Below, one piece after another: positions 1-8,578 of a stretch of 64,000 nt of DNA (position 1 is its first letter; each line of letters starts with the position of its first letter). The DNA lies in assembly GCF_039525035.1 (NCBI RefSeq), contig NZ_BAAAHE010000007.1, forward strand, positions 62,001-126,000, given 5' to 3'. The notes under the pieces are model-generated. The model did no database searches and was not told where the DNA came from. It saw nothing but the letters and a program-made list of their open reading frames with translations. Source of the stretch: Sporichthya brevicatena. Lineage in GTDB: Bacteria > Actinomycetota > Actinomycetes > Sporichthyales > Sporichthyaceae. Made by a program: the position numbers and the translations under genes.

Positions 1-92
1 TCGGCCTGGCGACGGCCGGCTGCCGCCCACAGGTCCATGACGTGGAACGGCGGGACGTTCGCCCGCGTCGCGATCTGGAACCGGCTCGTCAC
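1..92 (-). CDS. PLP-dependent aminotransferase, N-terminal fragment (runs off left edge)
   Basis: Only about 30 codons are inside the window. The frame opens with GTG at 92 and reads MTSRFQIATRANVPPFHV followed by MDLWAAAGRRQA. This resembles the N-terminus of class I/II aminotransferases of the aspartate aminotransferase type, where a V-M-D-x-x-x-A-A segment precedes the first strand. The GTG overlaps the TGA stop of the upstream membrane-protein gene (GTGA, 89-92), so the two are probably translationally coupled. The product would be a cytosolic PLP enzyme transferring amino groups; substrate unknown. The assignment rests on N-terminal resemblance only. Confidence 0.55.
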   Translation of the reverse strand, partial: MTSRFQIATRANVPPFHVMDLWAAAGRRQA

Positions 93-859
93 CCGGCCAC
101 GGTAGCCCGCGGGGCGGTCGGTCGAGTCTCCCGGTTGACGTACCGGATCAGGTAGAACGACAGCGTCATGATCCAGGCGAAGAAGTAGATCATCGGGATC
201 CCGAGGCCGATGATGCCGTTCCACGCGAACGGGCCGGTCTTGAAGAAGATGATGAACCCGGTCGGGACCAGCGCCGCCGACGTGGCGAAGCAGAGGTAGC
301 CCGCCCACCGCGGGAAGACCGGAGTGCTGCGACGGTCGCGCAGGATCGCCCACCCCTGCGCGATCAGCAACAGGTCGAAGATCGGGTACGGCATCACGAA
401 GCAGAACCACGCGATGTCGTAGAGGGACTGCGTGACGTACGGCGGGATGTCGCCCGCGCGGAACGCCATGATTCCGAAGAACATCGGCGACAGCGCGAGG
501 ATCGCCGCGCACCCGCCGCCGCACACCAGCTGAACCCACGTCAGCGCGGGATGCGCGCCGTCGGTGTCCCGCAGCTCGAGTGCCACGCCGACGACGAACG
601 TCGCGAACAGACCGAAGCCGAGAATCATGAAGATCACGCCGACGCGGATCGCCGTCTGGTTGCCCGCGATGTCGGCCGCGATCTGCTCGGCCGAGTCGTC
701 GGGGCTGGGGAAGGGGAGCCAGCGCGCGCACCCGAGGAACCCGATCGCGAACAGCACCGTGCACGCGATCCCGCTCCAGGCGAGCGCGAGGCGCGCCCCG
801 CGGTTGAGGTCGGCCGCCGTCGGCGGGGCTGCGGGCGGGGTTGCGGTGTCGAGCGCCAT
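89..859 (-). CDS. Polytopic membrane protein of unknown function
   Basis: A 256-residue protein with a proline/alanine-rich N-terminus followed by about six hydrophobic segments, near residues 25-45, 70-95, 108-130, 145-170, 185-208 and 215-240. It is therefore an integral inner-membrane protein. I see no catalytic motif and do not recognise the family. It is transcribed away from the TetR gene at 934, and the 74-bp gap holds a perfect palindrome, which suggests direct control by that regulator. It overlaps the start of the downstream aminotransferase by 4 nt. Small-molecule export or sensing would fit a TetR-paired membrane protein, but this is inference. Confidence 0.75.
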   Translation of the reverse strand: MALDTATPPAAPPTAADLNRGARLALAWSGIACTVLFAIGFLGCARWLPFPSPDDSAEQIAADIAGNQTAIRVGVIFMILGFGLFATFVVGVALELRDTDGAHPALTWVQLVCGGGCAAILALSPMFFGIMAFRAGDIPPYVTQSLYDIAWFCFVMPYPIFDLLLIAQGWAILRDRRSTPVFPRWAGYLCFATSAALVPTGFIIFFKTGPFAWNGIIGLGIPMIYFFAWIMTLSFYLIRYVNRETRPTAPRATVAG

Positions 860-891
860 GGCCGGCCTCCGGGGTGAGATCTGAACAGACT

Positions 892-904
892 GTATGACTC
901 ATAC
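892..904. promoter_or_regulatory. Palindromic TetR-type operator between divergent genes
   Basis: GTATGACTCATAC is a perfect 13-bp palindrome with one central base. A second, overlapping imperfect dyad, CATACGCTATG, follows at 900-910. It lies between the membrane-protein gene (start 859) and the TetR gene (start 934), the classic position for an autoregulatory operator. Its sequence is unrelated to the GTCAAC/GTTGAC operator found across the rest of the window. Confidence 0.6.
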
Positions 905-933
905 GCTATGTTCGGAACGACTACGATGTCCAG

Positions 934-1569
934 ATGAAGCGGGCACCGACCGAGAGCGTCCAGGCGGCCGCCGGGCGCCGGCGACGCGAGGCGTCGACGG
1001 CCGAGATCCTCGCCGCGACCCGGCGGCTGCTGTCGGCCGGCGACCCGATGGCGTCCCTGACGGTCGAGCGGATCCTCGCCGAGGCCGGCGTCTCCCGGGC
1101 GACGTTCTACGCCTGCTTCCCCGACAAGCACGCCGTGGTCGGCCGCCTCGCCCAGGAGTCCCTCGCGTGGCGCGAGGAGGTGTCGAGCGAGGGCCTCGCC
1201 GACCCCACGGTGACGCGCGAGCAGCTCGAGACCCTGATGCGCGCGGTCGTCGGGCACTGGCGGGCCAACCGTCCCGTGCTGGCCGCGATCGTCGAGCTCG
1301 CCGAGCACGATCCGGCGATGCGCGCGGCCTGGCGGTCCGCCGTCGAGGAGATCGCATCCCAAACTGCAAGCCACCTGAGAGTTCGCTGGACGGACAGTGC
1401 TGATGCCCCGTCAGATATCGACGGAGTGGCGACGGCGCTCACCTGGATGTTCGAGCGCTGCGCGCACCAATTGGCGGTCGACGACGCCGGTGCGGAGACG
1501 GTTTCGCTCGCTCTCACCGAGATTCTGTGGCGCACCGTGACGTGGCGGGCCCCGCGGCGTGCGCGCTGA
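934..1569 (+). CDS. TetR/AcrR family transcriptional regulator
   Basis: A 211-residue protein with a TetR-type helix-turn-helix at about residues 20-65. It contains STAEILAATRRLLSAG and then the recognition segment VERILAEAGVSRATFYACF. The C-terminal 140 residues are a helical ligand-binding/dimerisation domain without recognisable ligand motifs. It is divergent from the membrane protein at 89-859 and probably represses it and itself through the palindrome at 892-904. It is not similar by eye to the two catabolic-type TetR proteins at 23.0 and 55.3 kb. The inducer is unknown. Confidence 0.88.
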   Translation: MKRAPTESVQAAAGRRRREASTAEILAATRRLLSAGDPMASLTVERILAEAGVSRATFYACFPDKHAVVGRLAQESLAWREEVSSEGLADPTVTREQLETLMRAVVGHWRANRPVLAAIVELAEHDPAMRAAWRSAVEEIASQTASHLRVRWTDSADAPSDIDGVATALTWMFERCAHQLAVDDAGAETVSLALTEILWRTVTWRAPRRAR

Positions 1570-1727
1570 CGTGGCGCTCCTCACTTCGCTCACGCTGCGT
1601 GCAAATTTCGTCGCACAAAGACAGCCATTCGGCGGACACAAAACCCGACGCTTACTCCGGTAACGTCCTCCGCGGTGTGACCGGCCCTGACGCCCCGGGT
1701 CGCGACAGCACCACAGGAGGCTTCGGG

Positions 1728-3176
1728 ATGGATACGGCGCAGCCGGTGCTGCGACCGATCGAGGGCCCCGACGCCGCCGCGCGGTGTCGAGCCCTGGTCG
1801 CCGAGGAGCTCGTCGGGCTCCCGGAGGACCTCGTCGCCGACGCCCAGCTCGTTCTCACCGAGCTCGTCACCAACGCCCAGCTGCACGGCGAACCGCCGAT
1901 CCTGGTCGGCATCACCGTCCTCGGGGGCGGCGCCGCGCGCGTCCAGGTCTCGGACGCGGGCCGACGTCGACTCGTCCTGCCGGCTCAGAGCGACGACGCG
2001 ATGACCGGTCGCGGACTGACCGTCGTCGCCGCGCTGGCCGAGTCGTGGGGGGTGGACCCGGACGAGGACGGCGGCAAGATCGTCTGGGCGGTGTTGCGTC
2101 CTGGCTCCGCGAACCGGCCCGAGCCGCCCGAGGTCGACCTCGACGCGTTCCTCGACGCCTGGGAGGACGAGGCCGAGGAGACCTTCACCGTCTCCCTCGG
2201 GGCCGTGCCGACCCGCCTGCTGCTGGAGGCCAAGCAGCACATCGACAACGTCGTCCGCGAGCTCACGCTGGCCCGCGGTGAGGCGGCCGCGCCGCTGCCG
2301 CCGGACCTCGACGCACTCGTCGACGTCGTCACCTCCGACTTCGCCCACGCGCGGACCGCGCTCAAGGAGCAGGCCGCCGCGGCGGCCGCGTGCGGGACCC
2401 GGCACACCGACCTGGTCGTCGCCCTGCCGCTGACGGCGATCGAGGCGGGCGAGCGGTACCTCGCCGCGCTCGAGCAGGTCGATCAGTACGCCCGCAGCGC
2501 GCGGATCCTCAACCTCGAGACGCCGGCGGTGCACCAGCTCTTCCGGCGCTGGTACGTGGGTGGACTGATCTCCCAGCTCCGCGCCTACGCGCGCGGGGAG
2601 CAGCCCGAGGAGCCGGTGCCGTTCGCGGAGGTGCTCGTCCAGGAGGTCGAGGACCTCTCCGTGCTGCGCGAGGCGGCCGCGCGGCTCGACCTGCTGCAGC
2701 GCGTCAACGCCGCCCTCGCCGAGGTGTCTGACGCCGAGGACATGGCGCGGTCCGTCATCGCTGCCGCGGTGCGCGAGCTCGGAGCCCTCGTCGCCCGGGT
2801 CTACGTGGGCGAGGGTGACCGGCTGCGTGCCCTCGGTCAGGACGTGGCGCCCGAGGCCGGGTCGCCGGCCTATGACGAGGTCCCGGTCAACGCCGGCATC
2901 CCGTCGGCGATCGTCTACCGCACCGGTCGGCCGATCGTCGTGCACTCCCTGGCCGAGCTGGCCGAGCGGTACCCGCCGCTGCGCGGGCTGTTCCCGACCG
3001 AGCGTGCGCTGCACGTCGTCCCCCTCCAGGTCGGCGACCGTCGCCTCGGGGTCCTCGGCATGGCCTTCCCGCCCAGCAGCCGTTACGACGCCCCCGCGCA
3101 GACCCGGTACGTCCGCGCGCTCGCCGACGTCCTCGCCCAGAGCCTGGTACGCATCCGGACGGCCGAGAGCGGGTAG
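1728..3176 (+). CDS. Anti-sigma-type ATPase domain fused to a GAF domain
   Basis: The start is set by ATG 1728 with CAGGAGG 7 nt upstream; the frame is open further upstream but has no comparable ribosome site. The product is 482 residues. Residues about 10-120 form a HATPase_c_2 (RsbW-like) domain with N-box ELVTNAQLHG (N49), a V-S-D-A-G motif and a G-R-G-L motif. Residues about 125-320 are helical with no family I recognise. Residues about 330-480 look like a GAF sensor domain. It is probably a cytosolic partner-switching regulator of a stress sigma factor or phosphatase. A matching domain occurs at the C-terminus of the large kinase at 3436-7128. Confidence 0.75.
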   Translation: MDTAQPVLRPIEGPDAAARCRALVAEELVGLPEDLVADAQLVLTELVTNAQLHGEPPILVGITVLGGGAARVQVSDAGRRRLVLPAQSDDAMTGRGLTVVAALAESWGVDPDEDGGKIVWAVLRPGSANRPEPPEVDLDAFLDAWEDEAEETFTVSLGAVPTRLLLEAKQHIDNVVRELTLARGEAAAPLPPDLDALVDVVTSDFAHARTALKEQAAAAAACGTRHTDLVVALPLTAIEAGERYLAALEQVDQYARSARILNLETPAVHQLFRRWYVGGLISQLRAYARGEQPEEPVPFAEVLVQEVEDLSVLREAAARLDLLQRVNAALAEVSDAEDMARSVIAAAVRELGALVARVYVGEGDRLRALGQDVAPEAGSPAYDEVPVNAGIPSAIVYRTGRPIVVHSLAELAERYPPLRGLFPTERALHVVPLQVGDRRLGVLGMAFPPSSRYDAPAQTRYVRALADVLAQSLVRIRTAESG

Positions 3177-3186
3177 CTCCCGCTCC

Positions 3187-3399
3187 ATGGCGAAGAAGAC
3201 GTTCCGCAAGGGCGACAAGGTGACCTGGCAGTCCCACGGCGGCAGCGCCACCGGGGTCGTGCTCCGGAAGATCACCTCCGACACCGAGGCCGCGGGCCGT
3301 ACCGTCCGCGCGTCCCGGGGCAACCCGCAGTACCTCGTGCGGAGCGAGTCCGGCAGCGGCGAGGCGGTCCACAAGCCGTCGGCGTTGAAGCGTGCCTGA
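3187..3399 (+). CDS. Small DUF2945 / hypervirulence-associated TUDOR-like protein
   Basis: A 70-residue basic protein starting MAKKTFRKGDKVTWQSHGGS, then a G-V-V-L-R-K-I strand, an R-A-S-x-x-x-P-Q-Y-L-V strand and a C-terminal H-K-P-S-A-L-K. This is the pattern of the small DUF2945 (HVA1 TUDOR-like) family, with usual length 60-75 residues. It starts 10 nt after the upstream stop and is probably cotranscribed with it. The biochemical role of the family is not established. Confidence 0.72.
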   Translation: MAKKTFRKGDKVTWQSHGGSATGVVLRKITSDTEAAGRTVRASRGNPQYLVRSESGSGEAVHKPSALKRA

Positions 3400-3435
3400 C
3401 ATCCCGTCAGATCAATGGTCGGACGGGTGAGCCGG

Positions 3436-6400
3436 TCAGCTCCGCCGCAGCGACACGACGCACCACACGCACTTGCCGTTCGGGGTCGGCCGAACGCCCC
3501 ACCGCTCGGCGAGGTGCGTGACGAGCAGCAGTCCGCGACCGTGCTCGTGCTCCAGGCCCGAGCGCAGACGCCGCGGCAGCACGGTCGCCTCGTCGCTGAC
3601 CTCGATCATCACCGCGTCGCGAGCCAGCCGCAGCCGCAGGTCGACCTCTCCCTGACCGTGCGTCAGAGCGTTGGCGGTCAGCTCGTTGGTCAACAGCGTG
3701 ATGTCGTCGATCGTCGAGCCGCCGATGCCCCACTCGGTGAGGGTGCCGATGACGAACTCGCGCACGGCGCCGATCCGGCCGAGATCCGCGGGCACCGGCA
3801 GGATCGCGGACCGCAATGCGGAGTCGGTGTGCGGTACGCGGGCGATCAGGATCGCGATGTCGTCGTCCGGGCCGTCCGGCAGCATCCGCTCGACCAGGGC
3901 CGGCGGGCCGTGGCTGAGGTCCTCCGGCAGGTCACGCAGCCCGGCGGCGAGGGAATCGACGCCGAGGTCGATGTCGCGGGTCCGGCGCTCCACCAGGCCG
4001 TCCGTGTAGAGGACCAGGGTGTCGCCGGCCTGCAGCTCGACGGACTCGCCCGTCAGCGCGATCGGACCGCTGCCCATCGGCGGACCGGCGCCCTCCGACA
4101 GCACGCGGACCCGACGGCCCGGCGAGGCGAGCAGCGGCGGCAGGTGCCCCGCGTTCGCGAACGACAGCGTCCGCTCGACCGGGTCGAACACGGCGTAGAC
4201 GCAGGTGACGATCTGGTCCTCGCCGAGCTCGCGCACCGCGCCGTCGACGAGCTCGAGAATGTCCGCCGGTGGGAGGTCGAGGCGCGCGTAGGCGCGGATC
4301 GCCGAGCGGAGCTGGCCCATGACCGCCGCGGCGCGCACCCCGCGGCCCATCACGTCGCCGATGACCAGCGCCGTCCGTCCCGCCCCGAGCTCGATGACGT
4401 CGTACCAGTCACCGCCGACCTGGGTGCCCTCCACGCCGGCGCGGTAGAACGCGGCGACCTGGAGGTAGTCGGGGTCGAAGTCCAGACCCGGCAGCAAGCT
4501 GGCCTGCAGCTCCTCGGCGATCCGGTGCTCGCGGACCGCGGCCTCGCGCTCCGCGGCGTCCGCCGCGGCCTGCTCGACGGCCTGCGCGTGTTCCTCGACG
4601 TCCTGGATCGAGCCCAGCAGCCGCACGGGGATGCCGTCGGCATCGCGCTCCATCTCGCCGTCGACCTTCATCCGCACGGCGGAACCGTCGGCGCGGCGGA
4701 ACGTCGCCTCGATCGAGATCGGCGCCCCGAACCGGCCCGCGGTGAGGGCATCCACGACCTGCTGCCGGGACTCCGGCAGCAGGTAGGTCTCCGCCGCGGT
4801 CCGGACGTCGAGACCGTCGACGTCCTCGTTCCGTACGCCGAGCATGCGAGCGAACTGGGGCGACGTGGTGATCTGATAGGTCTTCAGATCGACCGCCCAG
4901 GAGCCGACCCGGGCCAGTCGCTGAGCCTGGTCGAGCAGCGCGCGGCTGTCCTCGAGGGCGGCCCGTTCGCGCGTCGCGCGCTTGAGCTCGAGGTTCGCAC
5001 GGACGCGAGCGAGCAACTCGCGCGCGGTGAACGGCTTGGTCAGGTAGTCGTCCGCACCGGCCTCGATCCCGTCGGTGACGCCGTCCTCGCCGGCTCGCGC
5101 GGAGATCATGATGACCGGCAGATCGGCGGTCGCCGGGTTCGCGCGCAACTGCGTGACCAGACCGAAGCCGTCCAGCTCCGGCATCATCACGTCGGTGAGC
5201 ACCAGGTCGGGCAGTGCGGTCGCCACGTGCTCCAAGGCGTCCGCGCCGTCGACGGCGAGGTCGACCGTGTAGGTCCCGCCGAGCAGCGACGCGAGATAGG
5301 CGCGCATGTCGGCGTTGTCGTCGACCACCAGGATCCGGCCGTGCAAGTCCTCGCCCTCGGCCGGTACCGGGGTCGTCGTCGTGGGGCCGACCCAGCGCGC
5401 GGCCTCGTCGAGGAAGCGGCGCACGTCGGTGCGGATCTGCGGGTCGGTGAGCTCGTCCTCCGCCGGTGGCGCCTCGGCCGGTGCGACCGGGATACGCACC
5501 GTGAACACGGACCCCACGCCGGGGGCGCTCTCCAGATCGACGGTGCCGCCCAGCAGCTCCACCAGTTCGGTCACCAGGGCGAGACCGATCCCGGAGCCCT
5601 CGTGGGAACGCGAGCGCGCGCCCTCGACCCGCGTGAACCGGTCGAAGAGGCGAGCCTGGTCGGCGGGCTCGATCCCGATCCCGGTGTCGCGGACGGAGAG
5701 TTCGAGAGCCTGCCCGCCGTCGGAGGCCGGCATGTGCAGGGTGACCGCGATGCCGCCGGTGAAGGTGAACTTCACGGCGTTCGACAGCAGGTTCAGGACG
5801 ATCTTCGCCCACATGTCCCGGTCCATCGGGACCGGCCGCTCCAGCGGGGCCAGGTCGATGTCGAGGGCCAGGCCCGCCGCGAGCGCGACCGAGTCGAACA
5901 TCCGCACCAGGTCGGCCGTGTAGGCGGCGATGTCGAGTGGTTCGAGGGTCGGGGTCACGCGCCCGGCCTCGAGCCGGGAGAAGTCGAGGAGTGTGTTCAC
6001 CAGGCCGAGCAGGCGCTCGGCGTTCCGCAGGGCGACCTCGACGCGGTCGCGATGAGCCGAGGCCAGGGGGTGCACCGTGTCGCCGAGCGCGTCCCCGAGC
6101 GGGCCGAGCATGAGCGTCAACGGGGTCCGGAGCTCGTGGCTGATGTTCGTGAAGAACTGGGTCTTCGCGCGGTCGAGCTCGGCCAGCTCCTCCGCGCGGC
6201 GGCGCTGCTGCGCGTAGATCGTGCCGACGTTCAGGGCGCCACTGATCTGCCGGGCCACCACGTGCAGGAAACCGCGGTAGTGGTCGTCGAACGGGCGGTG
6301 CGGCGTCAGCCCGACGACGAGCCAGCCGTGGGGCGCGGACCCGGCGGTCGTCAGTGGCAGCACCTTCATCCGCGTCGGAGGGTCGGGGGGACCGCCCGGG

Positions 6401-7128
6401 GCCAGCGTCCCGAACTTCTCGGGCAGGTCCAGGACGACCGGGTCCCGCTCGGGCAGCGGGATCTCCACCGCGGGTTCCTCGGTGAGACCGACCAGGGCGT
6501 CGAGGCGCGCCTCGGGCGCTTTCTCGCCGACCGCCGTGTAGAGCGCCGCGAAGGGGAAGTCGAAGCGGTTGCGGTCGAGTGCGCCCGCCACCGCCGTCCG
6601 GATCTCGGCGACGTCGAGCAGGCCGGCGGTCGCGGCCCCGAGGTCGCGCAGGGTGGCCATGCGCCGGGTGGCGATGACGCGGGCGGTGTCCTCGCTGACG
6701 ACGCACAGCATCCCGGCGACGGCGCCCTGGTCGTCGGCGAGCGGGCTGTAGGAGAAGGTGTGGTAGGTCTCCTCGGGATAGCCCGAGCGCTCCAGGTAGA
6801 GCAGCAGCCCCTCGTCCCAGGTGGCCTCGCCGGTGGCGATGACGCTCTCGATCCGGGGCCCGATCTCGGGCCAGATCTCCGCCCAGACCTCCCGGGCCGG
6901 CCGCCCGAGAGCCCACGGGTACTTCGCGCCGAGCGTGTCGCGCCGGTACGCGTCGTTGCAGAAGAAGGTGAGCTCCGGCCCCCACGCCATCCACATCGAG
7001 AAGCGGGATCCGAGCATTGTTCGGACCGCGGTCTGCAGGCTCTGCGGCCACGTCTCCGGGGGGCCGAGCGGGGTCTGCACCCACGGCACGGCCGCAAGAT
7101 CGCGCTGCAGCCGGGGCACGTCGTTCAT
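3436..7128 (-). CDS. Hybrid sensor kinase / response regulator / PP2C phosphatase / anti-sigma ATPase
   Basis: The chosen start is ATG 7128, preceded by CGGAG; a TTG 78 nt upstream is possible. The product is 1230 residues. Domain order is: a PAS-like sensor (about 15-150), a GAF-like region (160-310), HisKA with NISHELRTPLTLM (phospho-acceptor His about 331), HATPase_c with N-box NLLSNAVKF and DTGIGI, and a receiver with VVDD and LTDVMMPELDG (phospho-Asp about 646). Then come PAS (725-850), a SpoIIE/PP2C phosphatase with GGDWYD, IGDVMGRG and DGPDDDIAIL (870-1100), and a C-terminal RsbW-like ATPase with NELTANALTHG (1110-1230). It is soluble; no membrane segment was seen. It probably couples an internal signal to dephosphorylation of an anti-anti-sigma factor. 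No STAS-domain target is in the window. Confidence 0.9.
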   Translation of the reverse strand: MNDVPRLQRDLAAVPWVQTPLGPPETWPQSLQTAVRTMLGSRFSMWMAWGPELTFFCNDAYRRDTLGAKYPWALGRPAREVWAEIWPEIGPRIESVIATGEATWDEGLLLYLERSGYPEETYHTFSYSPLADDQGAVAGMLCVVSEDTARVIATRRMATLRDLGAATAGLLDVAEIRTAVAGALDRNRFDFPFAALYTAVGEKAPEARLDALVGLTEEPAVEIPLPERDPVVLDLPEKFGTLAPGGPPDPPTRMKVLPLTTAGSAPHGWLVVGLTPHRPFDDHYRGFLHVVARQISGALNVGTIYAQQRRRAEELAELDRAKTQFFTNISHELRTPLTLMLGPLGDALGDTVHPLASAHRDRVEVALRNAERLLGLVNTLLDFSRLEAGRVTPTLEPLDIAAYTADLVRMFDSVALAAGLALDIDLAPLERPVPMDRDMWAKIVLNLLSNAVKFTFTGGIAVTLHMPASDGGQALELSVRDTGIGIEPADQARLFDRFTRVEGARSRSHEGSGIGLALVTELVELLGGTVDLESAPGVGSVFTVRIPVAPAEAPPAEDELTDPQIRTDVRRFLDEAARWVGPTTTTPVPAEGEDLHGRILVVDDNADMRAYLASLLGGTYTVDLAVDGADALEHVATALPDLVLTDVMMPELDGFGLVTQLRANPATADLPVIMISARAGEDGVTDGIEAGADDYLTKPFTARELLARVRANLELKRATRERAALEDSRALLDQAQRLARVGSWAVDLKTYQITTSPQFARMLGVRNEDVDGLDVRTAAETYLLPESRQQVVDALTAGRFGAPISIEATFRRADGSAVRMKVDGEMERDADGIPVRLLGSIQDVEEHAQAVEQAAADAAEREAAVREHRIAEELQASLLPGLDFDPDYLQVAAFYRAGVEGTQVGGDWYDVIELGAGRTALVIGDVMGRGVRAAAVMGQLRSAIRAYARLDLPPADILELVDGAVRELGEDQIVTCVYAVFDPVERTLSFANAGHLPPLLASPGRRVRVLSEGAGPPMGSGPIALTGESVELQAGDTLVLYTDGLVERRTRDIDLGVDSLAAGLRDLPEDLSHGPPALVERMLPDGPDDDIAILIARVPHTDSALRSAILPVPADLGRIGAVREFVIGTLTEWGIGGSTIDDITLLTNELTANALTHGQGEVDLRLRLARDAVMIEVSDEATVLPRRLRSGLEHEHGRGLLLVTHLAERWGVRPTPNGKCVWCVVSLRRS

Positions 7129-7301
7129 CGGCAAGCGATCTCCGGGCCTGAGGCCGGTCGGGTCGACCGGCTCTGGAGTGTCGCCGAGGCGTGACCTCGC
7201 TCGCAAGTGCGCCCCCCGCCCGGCACGAAGTCGGGAATCGCTATACGGTTGCTTGACATTGGATAGTGGAAGTCAAGGTCCCCGACCGGATGGAGATGGA
7301 C

Positions 7302-7958
7302 ATGGGCCTGCGTATCGGTGACACCGCCCCCGACTTCGAGGTCGAGAGCACCCACGGCACCATCAAGTTCCACGAGTGGATCGGCGACTCCTGGGCGGTG
7401 CTGTTCTCCCACCCGAAGGACTTCACTCCGGTCTGCACCACCGAACTCGGCTACATGGCGCGCATCAAGCCGGAGTTCGACAAGCGGAACACCAAGATCA
7501 TCGGCATCTCCGTCGACTCCACCGAGGACCACGAGGGTTGGGCCCGGGACATCGAGGAGACCCAGGGCACCGCGCCGAACTACCCGTTGATCGGCGACAA
7601 GGACTACGTCGTCGCCAAGGCCTACGGGATGCTCCCGGCCGAGACCGAGGGTGAGGCCAAGGGCCGCACCGCGGCCGACAACTTCACCGTGCGCAACGTC
7701 TTCGTCATCGGCCCGGACAAGAAGATCAAGCTGATCCTCGTGTACCCGATGACCACCGGCCGCAACTTCGACGAGGTCCTGCGGGTCATCGACTCCCTGC
7801 AGTTGACCGCGAACCACAAGGTCGCGACCCCGGCGCAGTGGCAGCCCGGTGACGACGTCATCATCGCCGGTTCGGTGAACAACGAGCAGGCGAAGGAGAT
7901 CTTCGGCACCTGGAAGGAGCCGAAGCCCTACATCCGCATCGTGCCGCAGCCGCAGTAG
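7302..7958 (+). CDS. 1-Cys peroxiredoxin (Prx6 / AhpE-like)
   Basis: Start ATG 7302 is chosen because GGAG lies 6 nt upstream and the family begins just before G-L-R-I-G-D-x-A-P-D-F; ATGs at 7290 and 7296 are alternatives. The product is 218 residues, normal for the family. The peroxidatic Cys is C45 in HPKDFTPVCTTELG. The C-terminal half carries YPMTTGRNFDEVLRVIDSLQ, typical of Prx6-type proteins, and no resolving Cys in the 2-Cys position is evident. It is cytosolic and reduces hydrogen peroxide and organic hydroperoxides. It is divergent from the kinase and stands alone. Confidence 0.95.
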   Translation: MGLRIGDTAPDFEVESTHGTIKFHEWIGDSWAVLFSHPKDFTPVCTTELGYMARIKPEFDKRNTKIIGISVDSTEDHEGWARDIEETQGTAPNYPLIGDKDYVVAKAYGMLPAETEGEAKGRTAADNFTVRNVFVIGPDKKIKLILVYPMTTGRNFDEVLRVIDSLQLTANHKVATPAQWQPGDDVIIAGSVNNEQAKEIFGTWKEPKPYIRIVPQPQ

Positions 7959-7978
7959 GCGATCCACGCAACGGACCG

Positions 7979-8545
7979 TCAGGGACGGAACGTCGCCGCG
8001 AGGGCCAAGCTGTCGCGGCGCACGTTCGGTTCTGACGGGGTGTCATCCGGCTCGGCCGGTTGTTCCTCGAGGATCTCCTCGCCGCGCCGCTTGAAGAACG
8101 CGAAGCCCGGGATCCCGAGCACCGCGCGGCGCACGTCGTCCATGACGTGCAGCAGTTCGTTGATGTCCGGCCCGACCCGGTCGAGCGTGCCGAGGATCGG
8201 GAGGACGTCCTCCCGCAGTGACCGGGTGAGGGTCGGCAGCTCGTCCACGAGCCGAATCGCGGCCTCGACCTCCGCGGCCGAGAGCCCCTTCGCGAACTTC
8301 TCCAGCAGGGGCAGGATCCGCTGCAGTTCCGGCTGCACCTGGGCGACCATCCCGGCGGCGTCCTGTGTCACGGCGTGCGCGGAACCGACGGTCGCTGCCG
8401 CGTCGGCGGTCGTGGCCGCCGCGGCCGCCACGACGATCCGCGTCTGCGCGAGCAGGTCCTCCGCGTCCTCGACCAGACGGACGACGCGACCGGGCAGCCC
8501 CACCGCGATGCGGAGGGCGCGAGCCGGCGTCTCGAGGAGCTGCAC
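7979..8545 (-). CDS. Hypothetical helical (apolipoprotein-like) protein
   Basis: A 188-residue protein starting at GTG 8545. The sequence is long amphipathic helix, rich in Ala, Leu, Val and Glu (for example RVVRLVEDAEDLLAQTRIVV and LLEKFAKGLSAAEVEAAIRL), with no Cys and a disordered acidic tail E-E-Q-P-A-E-P-D-D-T-P-S-E-P. Similar small helical proteins are common in actinobacteria and have no assigned function. The start codon lies 33 nt beyond the stop of the SDR gene at 8579, on the same strand, so the two are probably cotranscribed. I do not recognise the family. Confidence 0.65.
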   Translation of the reverse strand: MQLLETPARALRIAVGLPGRVVRLVEDAEDLLAQTRIVVAAAAATTADAAATVGSAHAVTQDAAGMVAQVQPELQRILPLLEKFAKGLSAAEVEAAIRLVDELPTLTRSLREDVLPILGTLDRVGPDINELLHVMDDVRRAVLGIPGFAFFKRRGEEILEEQPAEPDDTPSEPNVRRDSLALAATFRP

Positions 8546-8578
8546 GCCTGCCGACTGCCCAACGGTGGCGTCCGGAAA

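Noticed and set aside
1570-1727. Stress sigma promoter upstream of the ATPase/GAF gene
   Set aside because: No convincing -35/-10 pair could be read; the region is left without a call apart from the ribosome site.
3415-7194. A 1259-codon open frame on the plus strand opposite the large kinase
   Set aside because: It is a high-GC antisense shadow: composition is Arg/Gly/Ala-rich with no domain motifs, whereas the minus strand shows a full set of catalytic motifs.
7253-7301. TTGACA upstream of the peroxiredoxin as part of the window-wide operator or a promoter
   Set aside because: There is no matching GTCAAC arm and no -10 box at 16-18 bp; left uncalled.
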